From Acidimicrobiia bacterium (GTDB taxonomy: Bacteria; Actinomycetota; Acidimicrobiia; Acidimicrobiales; AC-14), in contig JAHFUP010000027.1 of assembly GCA_023265025.1 (NCBI GenBank), forward strand, positions 1 to 56,759: a stretch of DNA of 56,759 nucleotides. The letters are read 5' to 3'. The notes under the pieces were generated by a model that ran no database searches, was not told where the DNA came from, and saw only the letters and a list, made by a program, of their open reading frames with translations. The translations under genes were made by a program, and so were the position numbers. This document shows positions 20,203-28,267 of this stretch, piece after piece. Position 1 is the first letter of the stretch; every line of letters begins with the position of its first letter.

Positions 20203-21864
20203 ATGACTGATTCCGTCCGCATCACCTTCCTCGGCGGCCTGGGGGAGATCGGCCGCAACTGCGCCTGCATCGAGCAGGACGGCCGCATCATGATCCTCGA
20301 CTGCGGCCTGATGTTCCCCGACGCCGAGATGCCGGGCGTCGACCTCGTCCTGCCCGACTTCACGTGGCTGCGCCAGAACGCGTCCCGGGTCGAGGGCTGC
20401 ATCCTCACCCACGGCCATGAGGACCACATCGGCGCCCTCGGCTTCCTGCTGCGCGACCTGTCCTTTCCGATCTACGGCTCGGCGCTGACCCTGGGCCTGG
20501 CCAAGAACCGCATCGACGAGGCCGGCATGCTCGGGCGGACGAAGCTCATCGCCGTCGCCGACGGCGAGCGCCGGCGCATCGGCCCGTTCGACTGCGAGTT
20601 CATCCCCGTCACCCACTCGGTGCCCCACGGCTTCGCCACCGCGTTCCACACGCCCCAGGGTGTGATCCTGCACTCCGGCGACTTCAAGCTCGACCTCACA
20701 CCGGTCGACGGCCGGGTGACCGACCTCGCCCGCATCGGCGCCATCGCCAAGGAATCGGGCATCCGGCTCCTGCTGGCCGACTCCACCAACGCCGAGGAGC
20801 CCGGCCACACCGTCAGCGAGCGCAACGTCGGCAAGGTGCTGCGGGAGATCTTCGCGGCCAACCCCGGCAAGCGCATCGTGACCGCCTGCTTCGCCAGCCA
20901 CATCCACCGCATCCAGCAGATCGCCGACGCCGCCATCGCCAACGGCCGAACCATCGCCACCCTGGGCCGCTCGATGATGAAGAACGTGGCCCTTGCCCGG
21001 GACATGGACCTGCTCCACATCCCCGATGCCTCCCTGGTCGACATCGAGAAGATCGACCAGTTCCCCGCCGGCAAGGTCTGCGTGATCTCGACCGGCTCCC
21101 AGGGCGAGCCCATGTCGGCCCTCTCGCTCATGGCCGCCGGCGAGAACAAGTGGCTCAAGCTGGCGGAGGACGACGTCGTCATCCTCAGCGCCCACGCCAT
21201 CCCCGGCAACGAGTACAGCGTCAACAAGGTCATCGACGGCCTCTATCGCCTTGGCGCCGAGGTGGTGCACTCCGGGATGGCCGACGTCCACGTCACCGGC
21301 CACGCCATGCAGGGCGAGCTCAAGACCCTGCTCTCGATCGCCAAGCCGGAGCACTTCATCCCGGTGCATGGGGAGTTCCGCCACCTCACCCACCACGCCC
21401 GCCTGGCCATGGAGATGGGCGTGCCCGTCGCCAACGTGCTGCTGGCCGAGGATGGCGACGTGGTCGAGCTCACCGAGAAGGGGCTGGACTTCGTCGACTC
21501 GGTGCCCTCGGGCTACCTCTACGTCGACGGGATCGTGGGCGACGTCGGTCATGGCGTCCTCCGCGACCGCAAGGTGCTCGCCGAGGAGGGCGTCATCGTG
21601 GTTGTCGTCGCCGTCGACGCCACCACCGGGGAGATCCTGACCGGCCCCGAGATCATCACGCGAGGCTGGGTCCACGCCCCCGAGGCCGAGGACCTCTTGG
21701 AGGAGGCCCGCCAGCGGGTCACCGATGCGCTGGCGAGCACGACCGACGCCGGCAACCTCGACTTCGACACCCTCAAGCGCCAGATCCGCCAGGCCCTCGG
21801 CCGCTTCGTGAACGAGAAGACCAAGCGCCGGCCAATGATCGTGCCCGTCGTCATGGAGGCCTGA
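20203..21864 (+). CDS. rnj: Ribonuclease J
   Basis: The 553-residue protein is a metallo-beta-lactamase/beta-CASP ribonuclease with 5'-exo and endo activity in mRNA decay and rRNA maturation. It shows LGGLGEIGRNCACIEQDG, the zinc motif THGHEDHIGAL (about residue 70), LHSGDFKLDLTPVDG, LLADSTNAEEPGHT, beta-CASP SHIHRIQQIADAAI, STGSQGEPMSAL and the final zinc site IPVHGEFRHLTHHARLA. The C-terminal dimerisation domain ends with FVNEKTKRRPMIVPVVMEA. Length is standard. It starts 25 bases after dapA on the same strand. Confidence 0.95.
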   Translation: MTDSVRITFLGGLGEIGRNCACIEQDGRIMILDCGLMFPDAEMPGVDLVLPDFTWLRQNASRVEGCILTHGHEDHIGALGFLLRDLSFPIYGSALTLGLAKNRIDEAGMLGRTKLIAVADGERRRIGPFDCEFIPVTHSVPHGFATAFHTPQGVILHSGDFKLDLTPVDGRVTDLARIGAIAKESGIRLLLADSTNAEEPGHTVSERNVGKVLREIFAANPGKRIVTACFASHIHRIQQIADAAIANGRTIATLGRSMMKNVALARDMDLLHIPDASLVDIEKIDQFPAGKVCVISTGSQGEPMSALSLMAAGENKWLKLAEDDVVILSAHAIPGNEYSVNKVIDGLYRLGAEVVHSGMADVHVTGHAMQGELKTLLSIAKPEHFIPVHGEFRHLTHHARLAMEMGVPVANVLLAEDGDVVELTEKGLDFVDSVPSGYLYVDGIVGDVGHGVLRDRKVLAEEGVIVVVVAVDATTGEILTGPEIITRGWVHAPEAEDLLEEARQRVTDALASTTDAGNLDFDTLKRQIRQALGRFVNEKTKRRPMIVPVVMEA

Positions 21865-21877
21865 ACCTCGCCCGCGC

Positions 21878-23113
21878 TCATGCCGCGCTCGCCGGCGCGT
21901 CGGCGTGGCGGGGGTGGCGGGGATCATCTGGCGGCACGAAGGCCCGTTTGCCCCGCCCCTCGACGAGCCGCCACCCGTCCAGGCTCTTGAGGTCATGGTG
22001 ATGGCCGCATAACCGGTCGAGCAGGTCGAAGATCGTCATGTGGCTGGTGGCCCAGTCCACCCGGTGGTCGGTCTCCAGCCACGTGGAAGCCGAACAGCCC
22101 TCAGCCGCACAGCTCGGGTACAACCACTCCAGCGCCGTCTGCTGGCGCGCGGTGGCCCGCCGGCCGAGATGGGCCACCCCCACCACCGCCTCGCCGTCGG
22201 TCACGACCGCAGCGAGGAACGGATCGCCGCTGTCGAGCAGCTCGCGCACCGCGGAGACGGCCACCGGCCCGAAGCCGGCGATCTCACACACCTCGCCCTC
22301 CATCACCCGGCCCCGCAGCAGCGCCGGCAGGTCGATACGGACAATGGTCTTGGGCCCCGATCGCGCCGGCCGCGACGCCGGCGCACACACCGCCTCGGCC
22401 AGAGCATCGGCGGCGTAGGCCTCCGAAGGCTCCGAGCGCCCCTCGGACCGGGCCTTGCGGAACAGCCGGTCCCGAATGGGCAACAGAGCGGCCATGATCG
22501 CGGCCCCGACCTCGGGATTCTCCCGCACCCGGAGATTCCAGCCACCCTCGGCGTCACCCCAGGTGCGCAGGAACCGCTCGGCGTGGATCTTGGCCCGCCG
22601 GGCCTCGGCATCGGGCAGCGCGGCGGCCTTGGTCCGGGCACACTCCTCCCGCAGCTCGGCCAGCGACGACGTCGCCGCCTTGGCCAGCAGCCGACCTTCA
22701 GCGCCGGCGTCGACCGCAGCGGCGTCGGCCACCGCCGCCACCTGCGAGGGCGACAACGCACCAGAGCGAGCGGCAGCGTCCACCGCCGGCAACTTCCCCA
22801 GCCGGCGGGCGGTGGCGATCGTCTCCGACGCCTGGCCGACCGACGTCCCCGTCGAGCGGGCCAGGTGGTGGGCCGCCGACCGCTCGCCGGCCTGCTTCCA
22901 CTCACCGCCGTCGGCCGCCCGGGCCGCAGCCAGGCCCTTCACCGTCGCCGCCATCCACTCGATGGCCGCCGCCTCGATGACGGCCACACCGGCCTGCTCG
23001 CAACTTAACAGCGAGGCGTCGAACCCGGCCGCATACCGACCCATCGCATCCCGCAACTCCGCCAACCGCTCGCACATCGGCGCCATCTCCATCACAATGG
23101 AGGGCCGGACCAT
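21878..23113 (-). CDS. DUF222 / HNH endonuclease (13E12 repeat family)
   Basis: The 411-residue protein has an N-terminal helical DUF222 region (about 20-270, with LARSTGTSVGQASETIATAR and SPSQVAAVADAAA) and a C-terminal HNH nuclease module (CAAEGCSASTWLETDHRVDW, then LCGHHHDLKSLDGW). The Cys pair plus D-H and H-H-H residues complete a metal-bound nuclease site. The family is multicopy in actinobacteria. Several mycobacterial members have LexA sites, and a matching palindrome lies upstream here (23134-23149). The function is unknown, possibly linked to mobile DNA or damage response. Further starts at codons 8, 10 and 13 are possible. It is convergent with RNase J. Confidence 0.85.
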   Translation of the reverse strand: MVRPSIVMEMAPMCERLAELRDAMGRYAAGFDASLLSCEQAGVAVIEAAAIEWMAATVKGLAAARAADGGEWKQAGERSAAHHLARSTGTSVGQASETIATARRLGKLPAVDAAARSGALSPSQVAAVADAAAVDAGAEGRLLAKAATSSLAELREECARTKAAALPDAEARRAKIHAERFLRTWGDAEGGWNLRVRENPEVGAAIMAALLPIRDRLFRKARSEGRSEPSEAYAADALAEAVCAPASRPARSGPKTIVRIDLPALLRGRVMEGEVCEIAGFGPVAVSAVRELLDSGDPFLAAVVTDGEAVVGVAHLGRRATARQQTALEWLYPSCAAEGCSASTWLETDHRVDWATSHMTIFDLLDRLCGHHHDLKSLDGWRLVEGRGKRAFVPPDDPRHPRHADAPASAA

Positions 23114-23133
23114 GGTGGGAGGAGACGTCTCCC

Positions 23134-23156
23134 ACGAACGTGTGTTCGTAGATTAG
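23134..23156 (-). promoter_or_regulatory. LexA-type SOS box with overlapping promoter for the DUF222/HNH gene
   Basis: ACGAAC (23134-23139), spacer GTGT and GTTCGT (23144-23149) form a perfect palindrome matching the Gram-positive/actinobacterial LexA consensus CGAAC-N4-GTTCG. On the minus strand a TAATCT -10 candidate (23151-23156) lies immediately before it, so bound LexA would cover the transcription start. The gene starts at 23113, about 20 bases further. A second perfect palindrome, GGAGACGTCTCC, lies at 23121-23132. Confidence 0.7.
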
Positions 23157-23332
23157 CGGATCGGAACGGCCGGCGCAAGGGATTCCATCTGCCGTTTGAT
23201 GTACTCACCCGACGCTGGTGCGCAGTGTCGCCAGCTGGTTCCGGAGGGCAACACCCTACGACCGACGCGCGCGTTGGGAAAGGGGTGGGCTTGTTGCAGC
23301 AGGGTCAGCCACAGACGCCGGCCTCACCCACC

Positions 23333-23380
23333 AACTGGTGACGCTTCGACAGGCCAGGGCCTGTCCGATCGTCACCAGTT
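23333..23380 (+). promoter_or_regulatory. Two-part stem-loop upstream of ftsK
   Basis: AACTGGTGACG (23333-23343) pairs perfectly with CGTCACCAGTT (23370-23380). Inside, after a symmetric 4x4 internal loop, GACAGGC (23348-23354) pairs with GCCTGTC (23359-23365) around a CAGG loop. It ends 49 bases before the likely ftsK start, in the leader. There is no T run and no upstream plus-strand gene to terminate. It may be an RNA control element or protein-binding palindrome. Confidence 0.45.
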
Positions 23381-23429
23381 CGCATGGGGGCATGTTGCTG
23401 GTGTTGCTGCTGTTAGCGTTGTTGTCACT

Positions 23430-25754
23430 GTGGCCACGAGACCGTCGACCAAGCGGCCGACCCCCAAGAAGCCGGCGCCGGCCAAGAAGCCGCCGGCCGC
23501 CAAGAAGCCGGCGCCGGCCGGTAGGAAGCCGGCGCCGGCCCCGCCCAAGGCGCCCAAGGTGAAGCGGCCCCGCCTGGGCGGCCACGGCTACGACGTCGCC
23601 GGCCTGCTGCTGCTCCTGCTCGCCCTCGTCACCGCCCTCTCGGTCTACGCCGACCTCGCCGGCCCCGCCGGCCGGGCCATCGCCGACGGTGCCGGCGTGG
23701 TCCTGGGCTACGGGCGCTGGGCGCTGCCGTTCCTCTTCGCCGCCGCCGGCGCCATGCTCCTGTGGTGGGAGACGCCGGCCGAGCCGGCCCGGCTGGCCGT
23801 CGGCCTGATGCTGGCGACGGTGGCCGGCTGCGGGCTGGTCCACCTGGTCAACGACGGCCCCGGTTGGACAGCGACAGCCGACCAGCTGAGACACTCGGGC
23901 GGCGTCGTCGGCACCGCCGCCGCCGTCCCGCTGCGGTCCGTGCTCGCCGAAGCCGGCGCCGGCGCCGTCCTTCTGACCGTCCTGGGCGTCGCCGCGCTGG
24001 TTCTGGCAAGAACCACGGTGAGGACCGCCACCAGCCAGGCCGGCGGCGCGGCCAGAAGGGGCGGCCAGGCCCTCGCCGCCATAGGCCGCTCGCTCACCGA
24101 ACTGCGCCCGAAGCCCCTGCCGGACATCCCCGAGCCGGTGCCCGAGGCGCCGGCCCTGCGAAACCCCGCCATCCCGCGGGAGACACAGCCCCCGCTACCG
24201 GTCGCCTCCGTGGAGGTCAAACTCCCGCCCCTCCCAGCCGAAGAACCAGAGCCACCCCAGCAACTCGCCATCGACGTCGGCCCCGCCGGCGAGCCGTCCG
24301 CCTGGAAGCTCCCGCCGCTCAGCCTCCTGAAAAGAGGCAAGGCTCAGGAGATCGACCATGCCCTGGTCGAGGCCGAGGGTCGCACCCTCGAGCGGGCTCT
24401 CGCCGCCCACGGCGTCGACACCGCCCTGGTCGGCATGACCGTCGGCCCCACCGTCACCCGCTACGAGCTGGCCCTCGGCCCCGGCGTCAAAGTCAGCAGG
24501 GTCACCAACCTCCACAAGGACATCGCCTACGCCATGGCGTCGGCCGACGTCCGCATCCTCGCCCCCATCCCCGGCCGCAGCGCCATCGGTGTCGAGGTGC
24601 CCAACAAGCAGCGCCAGCTCGTCCTCGTTGGCGACATCCTCGCCTCGCCCGAGGCCCACAAGGCCACTCACCCCCTCGAGGTCGCCGTCGGACGCGACAT
24701 CGCCGGCCGCCCGATCCTCGTCAACCTGGCCGAGGCGCCCCATCTGCTGATCGCCGGCGCCACTGGCGCCGGCAAGTCGTCGTGCCTCAATTCCCTCCTC
24801 ACCTCCATCCTCGTGCGCAGCACGCCCGACCAGGTGCGACTGATCCTCGTCGACCCCAAGCGGGTGGAGATGGGCCAGTACAACGGCCTGCCCCACCTCC
24901 TCACCCAGGTCGTCGTCAACCCCAAGAAGGCGGCCAACGCCCTGTCGTGGGCCGTCCACGAGATGGAGCGCCGCTACGACCTGCTGGCCGAGGTCGGCGT
25001 GCGCGACATCAGCGGCTACAACGCCGCCTACGACCGGGGCGACCTCGTCCCCGACCCCGGCTCCGACGTCGCCTACCACCGCCTCCCGTTCATCCTCCTG
25101 GTGGTCGACGAGCTCAACGACCTGATGATGGTGGCGGCGCGCGACGTCGAGGAGTCGATCTGCCGGATCGCTCAGATGGCCCGCGCCGTCGGAATCCACC
25201 TGGTCATCGCCACCCAGCGGCCCTCGGTCGATGTCATCACCGGCGTCATCAAGGCCAACGTGCCCTCCCGGCTGGCCTTCGCCGTCAGCTCGGCCACCGA
25301 CAGCCGGGTCATCCTCGACCAGGTGGGCGCCGAGCGCCTCGTCGGCCAGGGCGACATGCTGCTGGCCATCGCCTCCTCCAGCAGCCCGATGCGGGTCCAG
25401 GGCGCGTGGGTCGGCGAGGACGAGGTCCGCAAGGTGGTGGCCCACTGGCGCCGGCAGGCCCAGCCCTCCTACGTCGAGGGCGTCGAGGGCGACGAGGCCA
25501 GCGCCGGCTACGACGGCAACGGCGCCGGCAGCGACTCCGACGACATGCTGGAGCAGGCGATGGAGCTCGTGGTGCGCTCCCAGCTGGGGTCGACGTCGAT
25601 GCTCCAGCGCAAGCTGCGGCTCGGTTTCGCCCGGGCCGGGCGGATCATGGACCTGCTCGAGCAGCGGGGCGTAGTCGGCCCGTCGGAGGGCTCCAAGGCC
25701 CGCGCCGTCCTCATGACGCCCGAGGAGCTCGACGAATTGAAGAACCGGTCATAG
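23430..25754 (+). CDS. ftsK: DNA translocase FtsK/SpoIIIE
   Basis: The likely product is 774 residues: a basic N terminus made of KKPAPAKK-like repeats, four or so membrane helices (about 50-200), a Pro/Glu-rich linker, and the motor. The motor has Walker A (IAGATGAGKSSCLNSLL), Walker B (FILLVVDELNDLMM) and the TQRPSVDVITGVIKANVPSR region. The winged-helix gamma domain that reads DNA polarity closes the protein (LRLGFARAGRIMDLLEQRG). It clears chromosomes from the division septum. I chose GTG 23430 (ATRPSTKRPTPKK) because upstream codons are not family-like and span the stem-loop. There is no obvious ribosome-binding site. Confidence 0.93.
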   Translation: MATRPSTKRPTPKKPAPAKKPPAAKKPAPAGRKPAPAPPKAPKVKRPRLGGHGYDVAGLLLLLLALVTALSVYADLAGPAGRAIADGAGVVLGYGRWALPFLFAAAGAMLLWWETPAEPARLAVGLMLATVAGCGLVHLVNDGPGWTATADQLRHSGGVVGTAAAVPLRSVLAEAGAGAVLLTVLGVAALVLARTTVRTATSQAGGAARRGGQALAAIGRSLTELRPKPLPDIPEPVPEAPALRNPAIPRETQPPLPVASVEVKLPPLPAEEPEPPQQLAIDVGPAGEPSAWKLPPLSLLKRGKAQEIDHALVEAEGRTLERALAAHGVDTALVGMTVGPTVTRYELALGPGVKVSRVTNLHKDIAYAMASADVRILAPIPGRSAIGVEVPNKQRQLVLVGDILASPEAHKATHPLEVAVGRDIAGRPILVNLAEAPHLLIAGATGAGKSSCLNSLLTSILVRSTPDQVRLILVDPKRVEMGQYNGLPHLLTQVVVNPKKAANALSWAVHEMERRYDLLAEVGVRDISGYNAAYDRGDLVPDPGSDVAYHRLPFILLVVDELNDLMMVAARDVEESICRIAQMARAVGIHLVIATQRPSVDVITGVIKANVPSRLAFAVSSATDSRVILDQVGAERLVGQGDMLLAIASSSSPMRVQGAWVGEDEVRKVVAHWRRQAQPSYVEGVEGDEASAGYDGNGAGSDSDDMLEQAMELVVRSQLGSTSMLQRKLRLGFARAGRIMDLLEQRGVVGPSEGSKARAVLMTPEELDELKNRS

Positions 25755-25764
25755 AACCAAAAAG

Positions 25765-25800
25765 CGCCGGCAACGCCTCGTCATTGAGGCGCTGCCGGCG
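25765..25800. terminator. Bidirectional terminator after ftsK
   Basis: CGCCGGCA-A-CGCCTC (25765-25779) pairs with GAGGCG-C-TGCCGGCG (25786-25800) with one mismatch and a six-base loop. AAAAAG precedes it and TTGCTT follows, so each strand has a modest T-rich tail. It lies 11 bases after the ftsK stop and 20 bases before the stop of the opposing small gene. Confidence 0.75.
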
Positions 25801-25820
25801 TTGCTTATTGGCGACTAGAG

Positions 25821-26144
25821 CTAGGCGGCGATACGGGGACGCTCGTTGCGGACCCTGGTCGGGTCGGCCAGCGTGGTCGCCCCGAACCACCCGAGCAGGG
25901 CGGTCCAGGCGCCGGCCAGGGAGCCGATCACCAGACCGGTGCCGACCGTGCCCATCCAGGCTTCCCGTACCTGCACACCGAACCCCTCGAACATGGAGTA
26001 GTCGAGGGCGACGGCGAACACGATGGCCAGGATGAAGGTGAACAGGGTGCGGATCCGGTCGAGCCCGGGGACGTTCTCGATGACGAGGTCAGTGACCTTC
26101 AGAGCCACCAGACCGAGCAATGTGACGACTGCGAACTCGTACAT
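25821..26144 (-). CDS. Small membrane protein of unknown function
   Basis: The 107-residue product from ATG 26144 has three or so hydrophobic stretches: FAVVTLLGLVALKVTDLVIE near the start, then TLFTFILAIVFAVALDYSMF, then GTGLVIGSLAGAWTALLGWF. A short polar tail follows. CGGAGG lies seven bases before this start, which decides it over the longer frame reaching 26222. No family was recognised. It is convergent with ftsK and divergent from the DUF5679 gene. A perfect 16-bp palindrome covers its start codon. Confidence 0.75.
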   Translation of the reverse strand: MYEFAVVTLLGLVALKVTDLVIENVPGLDRIRTLFTFILAIVFAVALDYSMFEGFGVQVREAWMGTVGTGLVIGSLAGAWTALLGWFGATTLADPTRVRNERPRIAA

Positions 26145-26151
26145 GTACGAG
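26136..26151. promoter_or_regulatory. Perfect 16-bp palindrome over a start codon
   Basis: CTCGTACATGTACGAG is a perfect palindrome whose centre contains the ATG (minus strand 26144-26142) of the small membrane-protein gene. It sits next to the ribosome-binding site CGGAGG. In DNA it could be an operator. In RNA it would form a hairpin or a dimer that hides the start codon. Confidence 0.4.
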
Positions 26152-26276
26152 CCTCCGTTTTCCTTGGGTAGAGCTTGGGCCTTACAACCAATTCGACTGT
26201 GGGTCCACCCAAAAGGTGACAAGGGCGCCGGCCCCCGGCTTGTGTCTGGGCCCCCGATGTGGGAAAGACTGTCCCC

Positions 26277-26429
26277 ATGGCTAACTACGAGGGTTACTGC
26301 GTCAAGTGCCGCGAGAAGCGGGAGTTCGAGGGCACCGAGGTCGAGTTGGCGAACGGTCGGCGGGCGGCCCAGGGCGCCTGCCCGACGTGTGGCACCAAGA
26401 TGAACCGCATGCTCGGCAAGCAGAAGTAG
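26277..26429 (+). CDS. DUF5679-type zinc-ribbon mini-protein
   Basis: A 50-residue protein starts MANYEGYCVKCREKREFEG and ends NRMLGKQK. Two Cys-x-x-Cys pairs (C8/C11 and C35/C38, the latter in ACPTCGTK) form a probable zinc ribbon. Size and layout match DUF5679, a small actinobacterial and chloroflexal family of unknown function. It is probably a nucleic-acid or ribosome-associated protein, by analogy only. It lies 32 bases before rimO. Confidence 0.85.
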   Translation: MANYEGYCVKCREKREFEGTEVELANGRRAAQGACPTCGTKMNRMLGKQK

Positions 26430-26460
26430 CCGGCGGGCCCTTCACGACTACATTGGGGGG

Positions 26461-27693
26461 GTGCCGGAGCGCTACTGGGTCGAGACGCTCGGCTGCCCCA
26501 AGAACCAGGTCGACTCCGACAAGCTCACCGGCACCCTGATCTCCGAGGGCATGGAGGCGGCCGCCCGCCCGCAGGACGCCGACCTGGTCGTCGTGAACAC
26601 GTGCGCCTTCATCGAGGCCGCCCGTGAGGAGTCGATCGAGGTGATCCTGGCCCTCGCCGGCACCCGCCGGCCCGGCGCCCGCCTGGTCGTCACCGGCTGC
26701 CTGGCCGAGCGGGCCGGCGCCGAGCTGGCCGAGGCCCTGCCCGAGGTCGACCAGGTCGCCGGCTTCGGCGTGTCCGTGACCCTCGGCAGCAAGCCGTCGG
26801 CCATCCCCAGCTTCGACCTCCTCAACCTGCCCCGCCCCAAGTCCGACGTGCCCTGGGCCTACGTCAAGGTGGCCGAGGGCTGCGACCGCACCTGCGGGTT
26901 CTGCGCCATCCCGTCGTTCCGGGGCCCCCAGCGCTCCCGCACCGAGGCGTCGATCCTGGCCGAGGTCGAAGCCCTCGACGTGGCCGAGATCGTCCTCGTG
27001 GCCCAGGACCTGGCCTCCTACGGCCGCGACGTCGGCCGCAAGGGCGCCATCATCGGACTGGTGGAGGCGGTCGCCGCCCGGGTGGCCCGCACCCGGCTGC
27101 TCTACCTCTATCCCTCCGAGCTCGACGACCGCCTCGTCGACTGCATCCTCGCCACCGGCGTGCCCTACTTCGACCTCTCCCTCCAGCACGCCTCCAAGCC
27201 GCTCCTGCGTCGCATGCGCCGCTGGGGCGACGGCGACCGGTTCCTCGGCCGCATCGCACACATCCGCACGCTCGACTCCACCGCCGCCTTCCGCTCGTCG
27301 TTCATCGTCGGCTACCCAGGGGAGACCGAGGAGGACCACGACCTCCTCCTGCGCTTCGTCGAGGAGGCCGACCTCGACTGGGCGGGCTTCTTCGCCTACT
27401 CCAAGGAGGACGGCACCCACGCAGCCCAGCTCGACGGCGCCGTCGACGCGAGCCTCATGGCCGAGCGGATGCTGGAGCTGTCCGAGATGCAGGACCGCAT
27501 CACCGCCCAGCGCCGCAACGACCTGGTCGGCGACGTCGTCGAGGTGCTCGTGGACGAGCCCGGCGTCGGCCGCAGCCACCGGGAGGCCCCCGAGATCGAC
27601 GGCATCATCGCCGTCCCCACCGACCTGCCGGCCGGCGGGTTCGCCAAGGTGACCATCACGGGGGCCGCCGGCCCCGACCTGGAAGCCGCATAG
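26461..27693 (+). CDS. rimO: Ribosomal protein uS12 methylthiotransferase RimO
   Basis: The 410-residue radical SAM enzyme adds a methylthio group to an aspartate of ribosomal protein S12. The N-terminal UPF0004 domain has the three cluster cysteines (LGCPKNQVDSD, VNTCAFIEAAREES, VTGCLAE). The radical SAM motif CDRTCGFC is at about 141-148. Catalytic-domain landmarks such as LLYLYPSELDDRLV and FIVGYPGETEEDHDLL follow, then a C-terminal TRAM domain. LGCPKNQVDSD and CAFI point to RimO rather than MiaB. It is about 30 residues shorter than many homologues. GTG start. pgsA follows by 16 bases. Confidence 0.94.
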   Translation: MPERYWVETLGCPKNQVDSDKLTGTLISEGMEAAARPQDADLVVVNTCAFIEAAREESIEVILALAGTRRPGARLVVTGCLAERAGAELAEALPEVDQVAGFGVSVTLGSKPSAIPSFDLLNLPRPKSDVPWAYVKVAEGCDRTCGFCAIPSFRGPQRSRTEASILAEVEALDVAEIVLVAQDLASYGRDVGRKGAIIGLVEAVAARVARTRLLYLYPSELDDRLVDCILATGVPYFDLSLQHASKPLLRRMRRWGDGDRFLGRIAHIRTLDSTAAFRSSFIVGYPGETEEDHDLLLRFVEEADLDWAGFFAYSKEDGTHAAQLDGAVDASLMAERMLELSEMQDRITAQRRNDLVGDVVEVLVDEPGVGRSHREAPEIDGIIAVPTDLPAGGFAKVTITGAAGPDLEAA

Positions 27694-27709
27694 GCGGTCG
27701 CACCGGGCC

Positions 27710-28267
27710 ATGGCCACCAACACCTTCGGGCCCACGGCCCTGGCCACGCCGGCCAATGCGGTCACCATGGCCCGCATCGTCATCCTGCCCGTCCTGGTCA
27801 TCCTGATCCTCGACGAGGGATCGGAGTGGCCGGCGCTGGCCCTGTGGATCGTCCTGGCCGGCAGCGACTGCGTCGACGGCTGGCTGGCCCGCCGCCACGG
27901 CGCCACCCGCTCCGGCGCCTTCCTCGACCCCCTGGCCGACAAGTTCCTGGTGATCGGGGCCATGGTCGCCCTGGTGGCCAAGGGCGTGCTGTGGTGGCTG
28001 CCGGTGGCCCTCATGGCCGTGCGGGAGGTCGCCCTCAGCGCCTACCGGTCCTACGTGGGCCGGCGGGGCGTGTCCGTCCCCGCCCGGCTCCAGGCCAAGG
28101 TGAAGACGTGGGTGCAGGCCGTCGCCGTCGGCCTGGCCATCGCCCCGGTGTCGGGCGACGCCTACCGCGCCTTCCTGCTGGTCGTGCTGTGGGCCGCAGT
28201 CGGCCTGACGCTCGTCACTGGCGCCCAGTACCTGTGGGACGGCCGGAAAGTCATCCGTGCGCTGTGA
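27710..28267 (+). CDS. pgsA: CDP-alcohol phosphatidyltransferase (PgsA type)
   Basis: The 185-residue membrane enzyme carries the CDP-alcohol transferase motif DGWLARRHGATRSGAFLDPL followed by AD, with the metal-binding aspartates. The spacing between AR and the glycine is seven residues rather than the usual eight. Several membrane helices surround it. Position next to rimO and cinA is the usual place of pgsA, which makes phosphatidylglycerophosphate from CDP-diacylglycerol and glycerol-3-phosphate. Related enzymes using inositol or other alcohols cannot be fully excluded. It overlaps cinA by 11 bases. Confidence 0.88.
   Translation: MATNTFGPTALATPANAVTMARIVILPVLVILILDEGSEWPALALWIVLAGSDCVDGWLARRHGATRSGAFLDPLADKFLVIGAMVALVAKGVLWWLPVALMAVREVALSAYRSYVGRRGVSVPARLQAKVKTWVQAVAVGLAIAPVSGDAYRAFLLVVLWAAVGLTLVTGAQYLWDGRKVIRAL

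Noticed and set aside
23450-23550. Tandem repeat in the 5' part of ftsK as a possible mobile or CRISPR-like repeat
   Set aside because: It is an in-frame run of Lys-Lys-Pro-Ala-Pro-Ala codons forming the basic N terminus of FtsK, not an independent repeat array.
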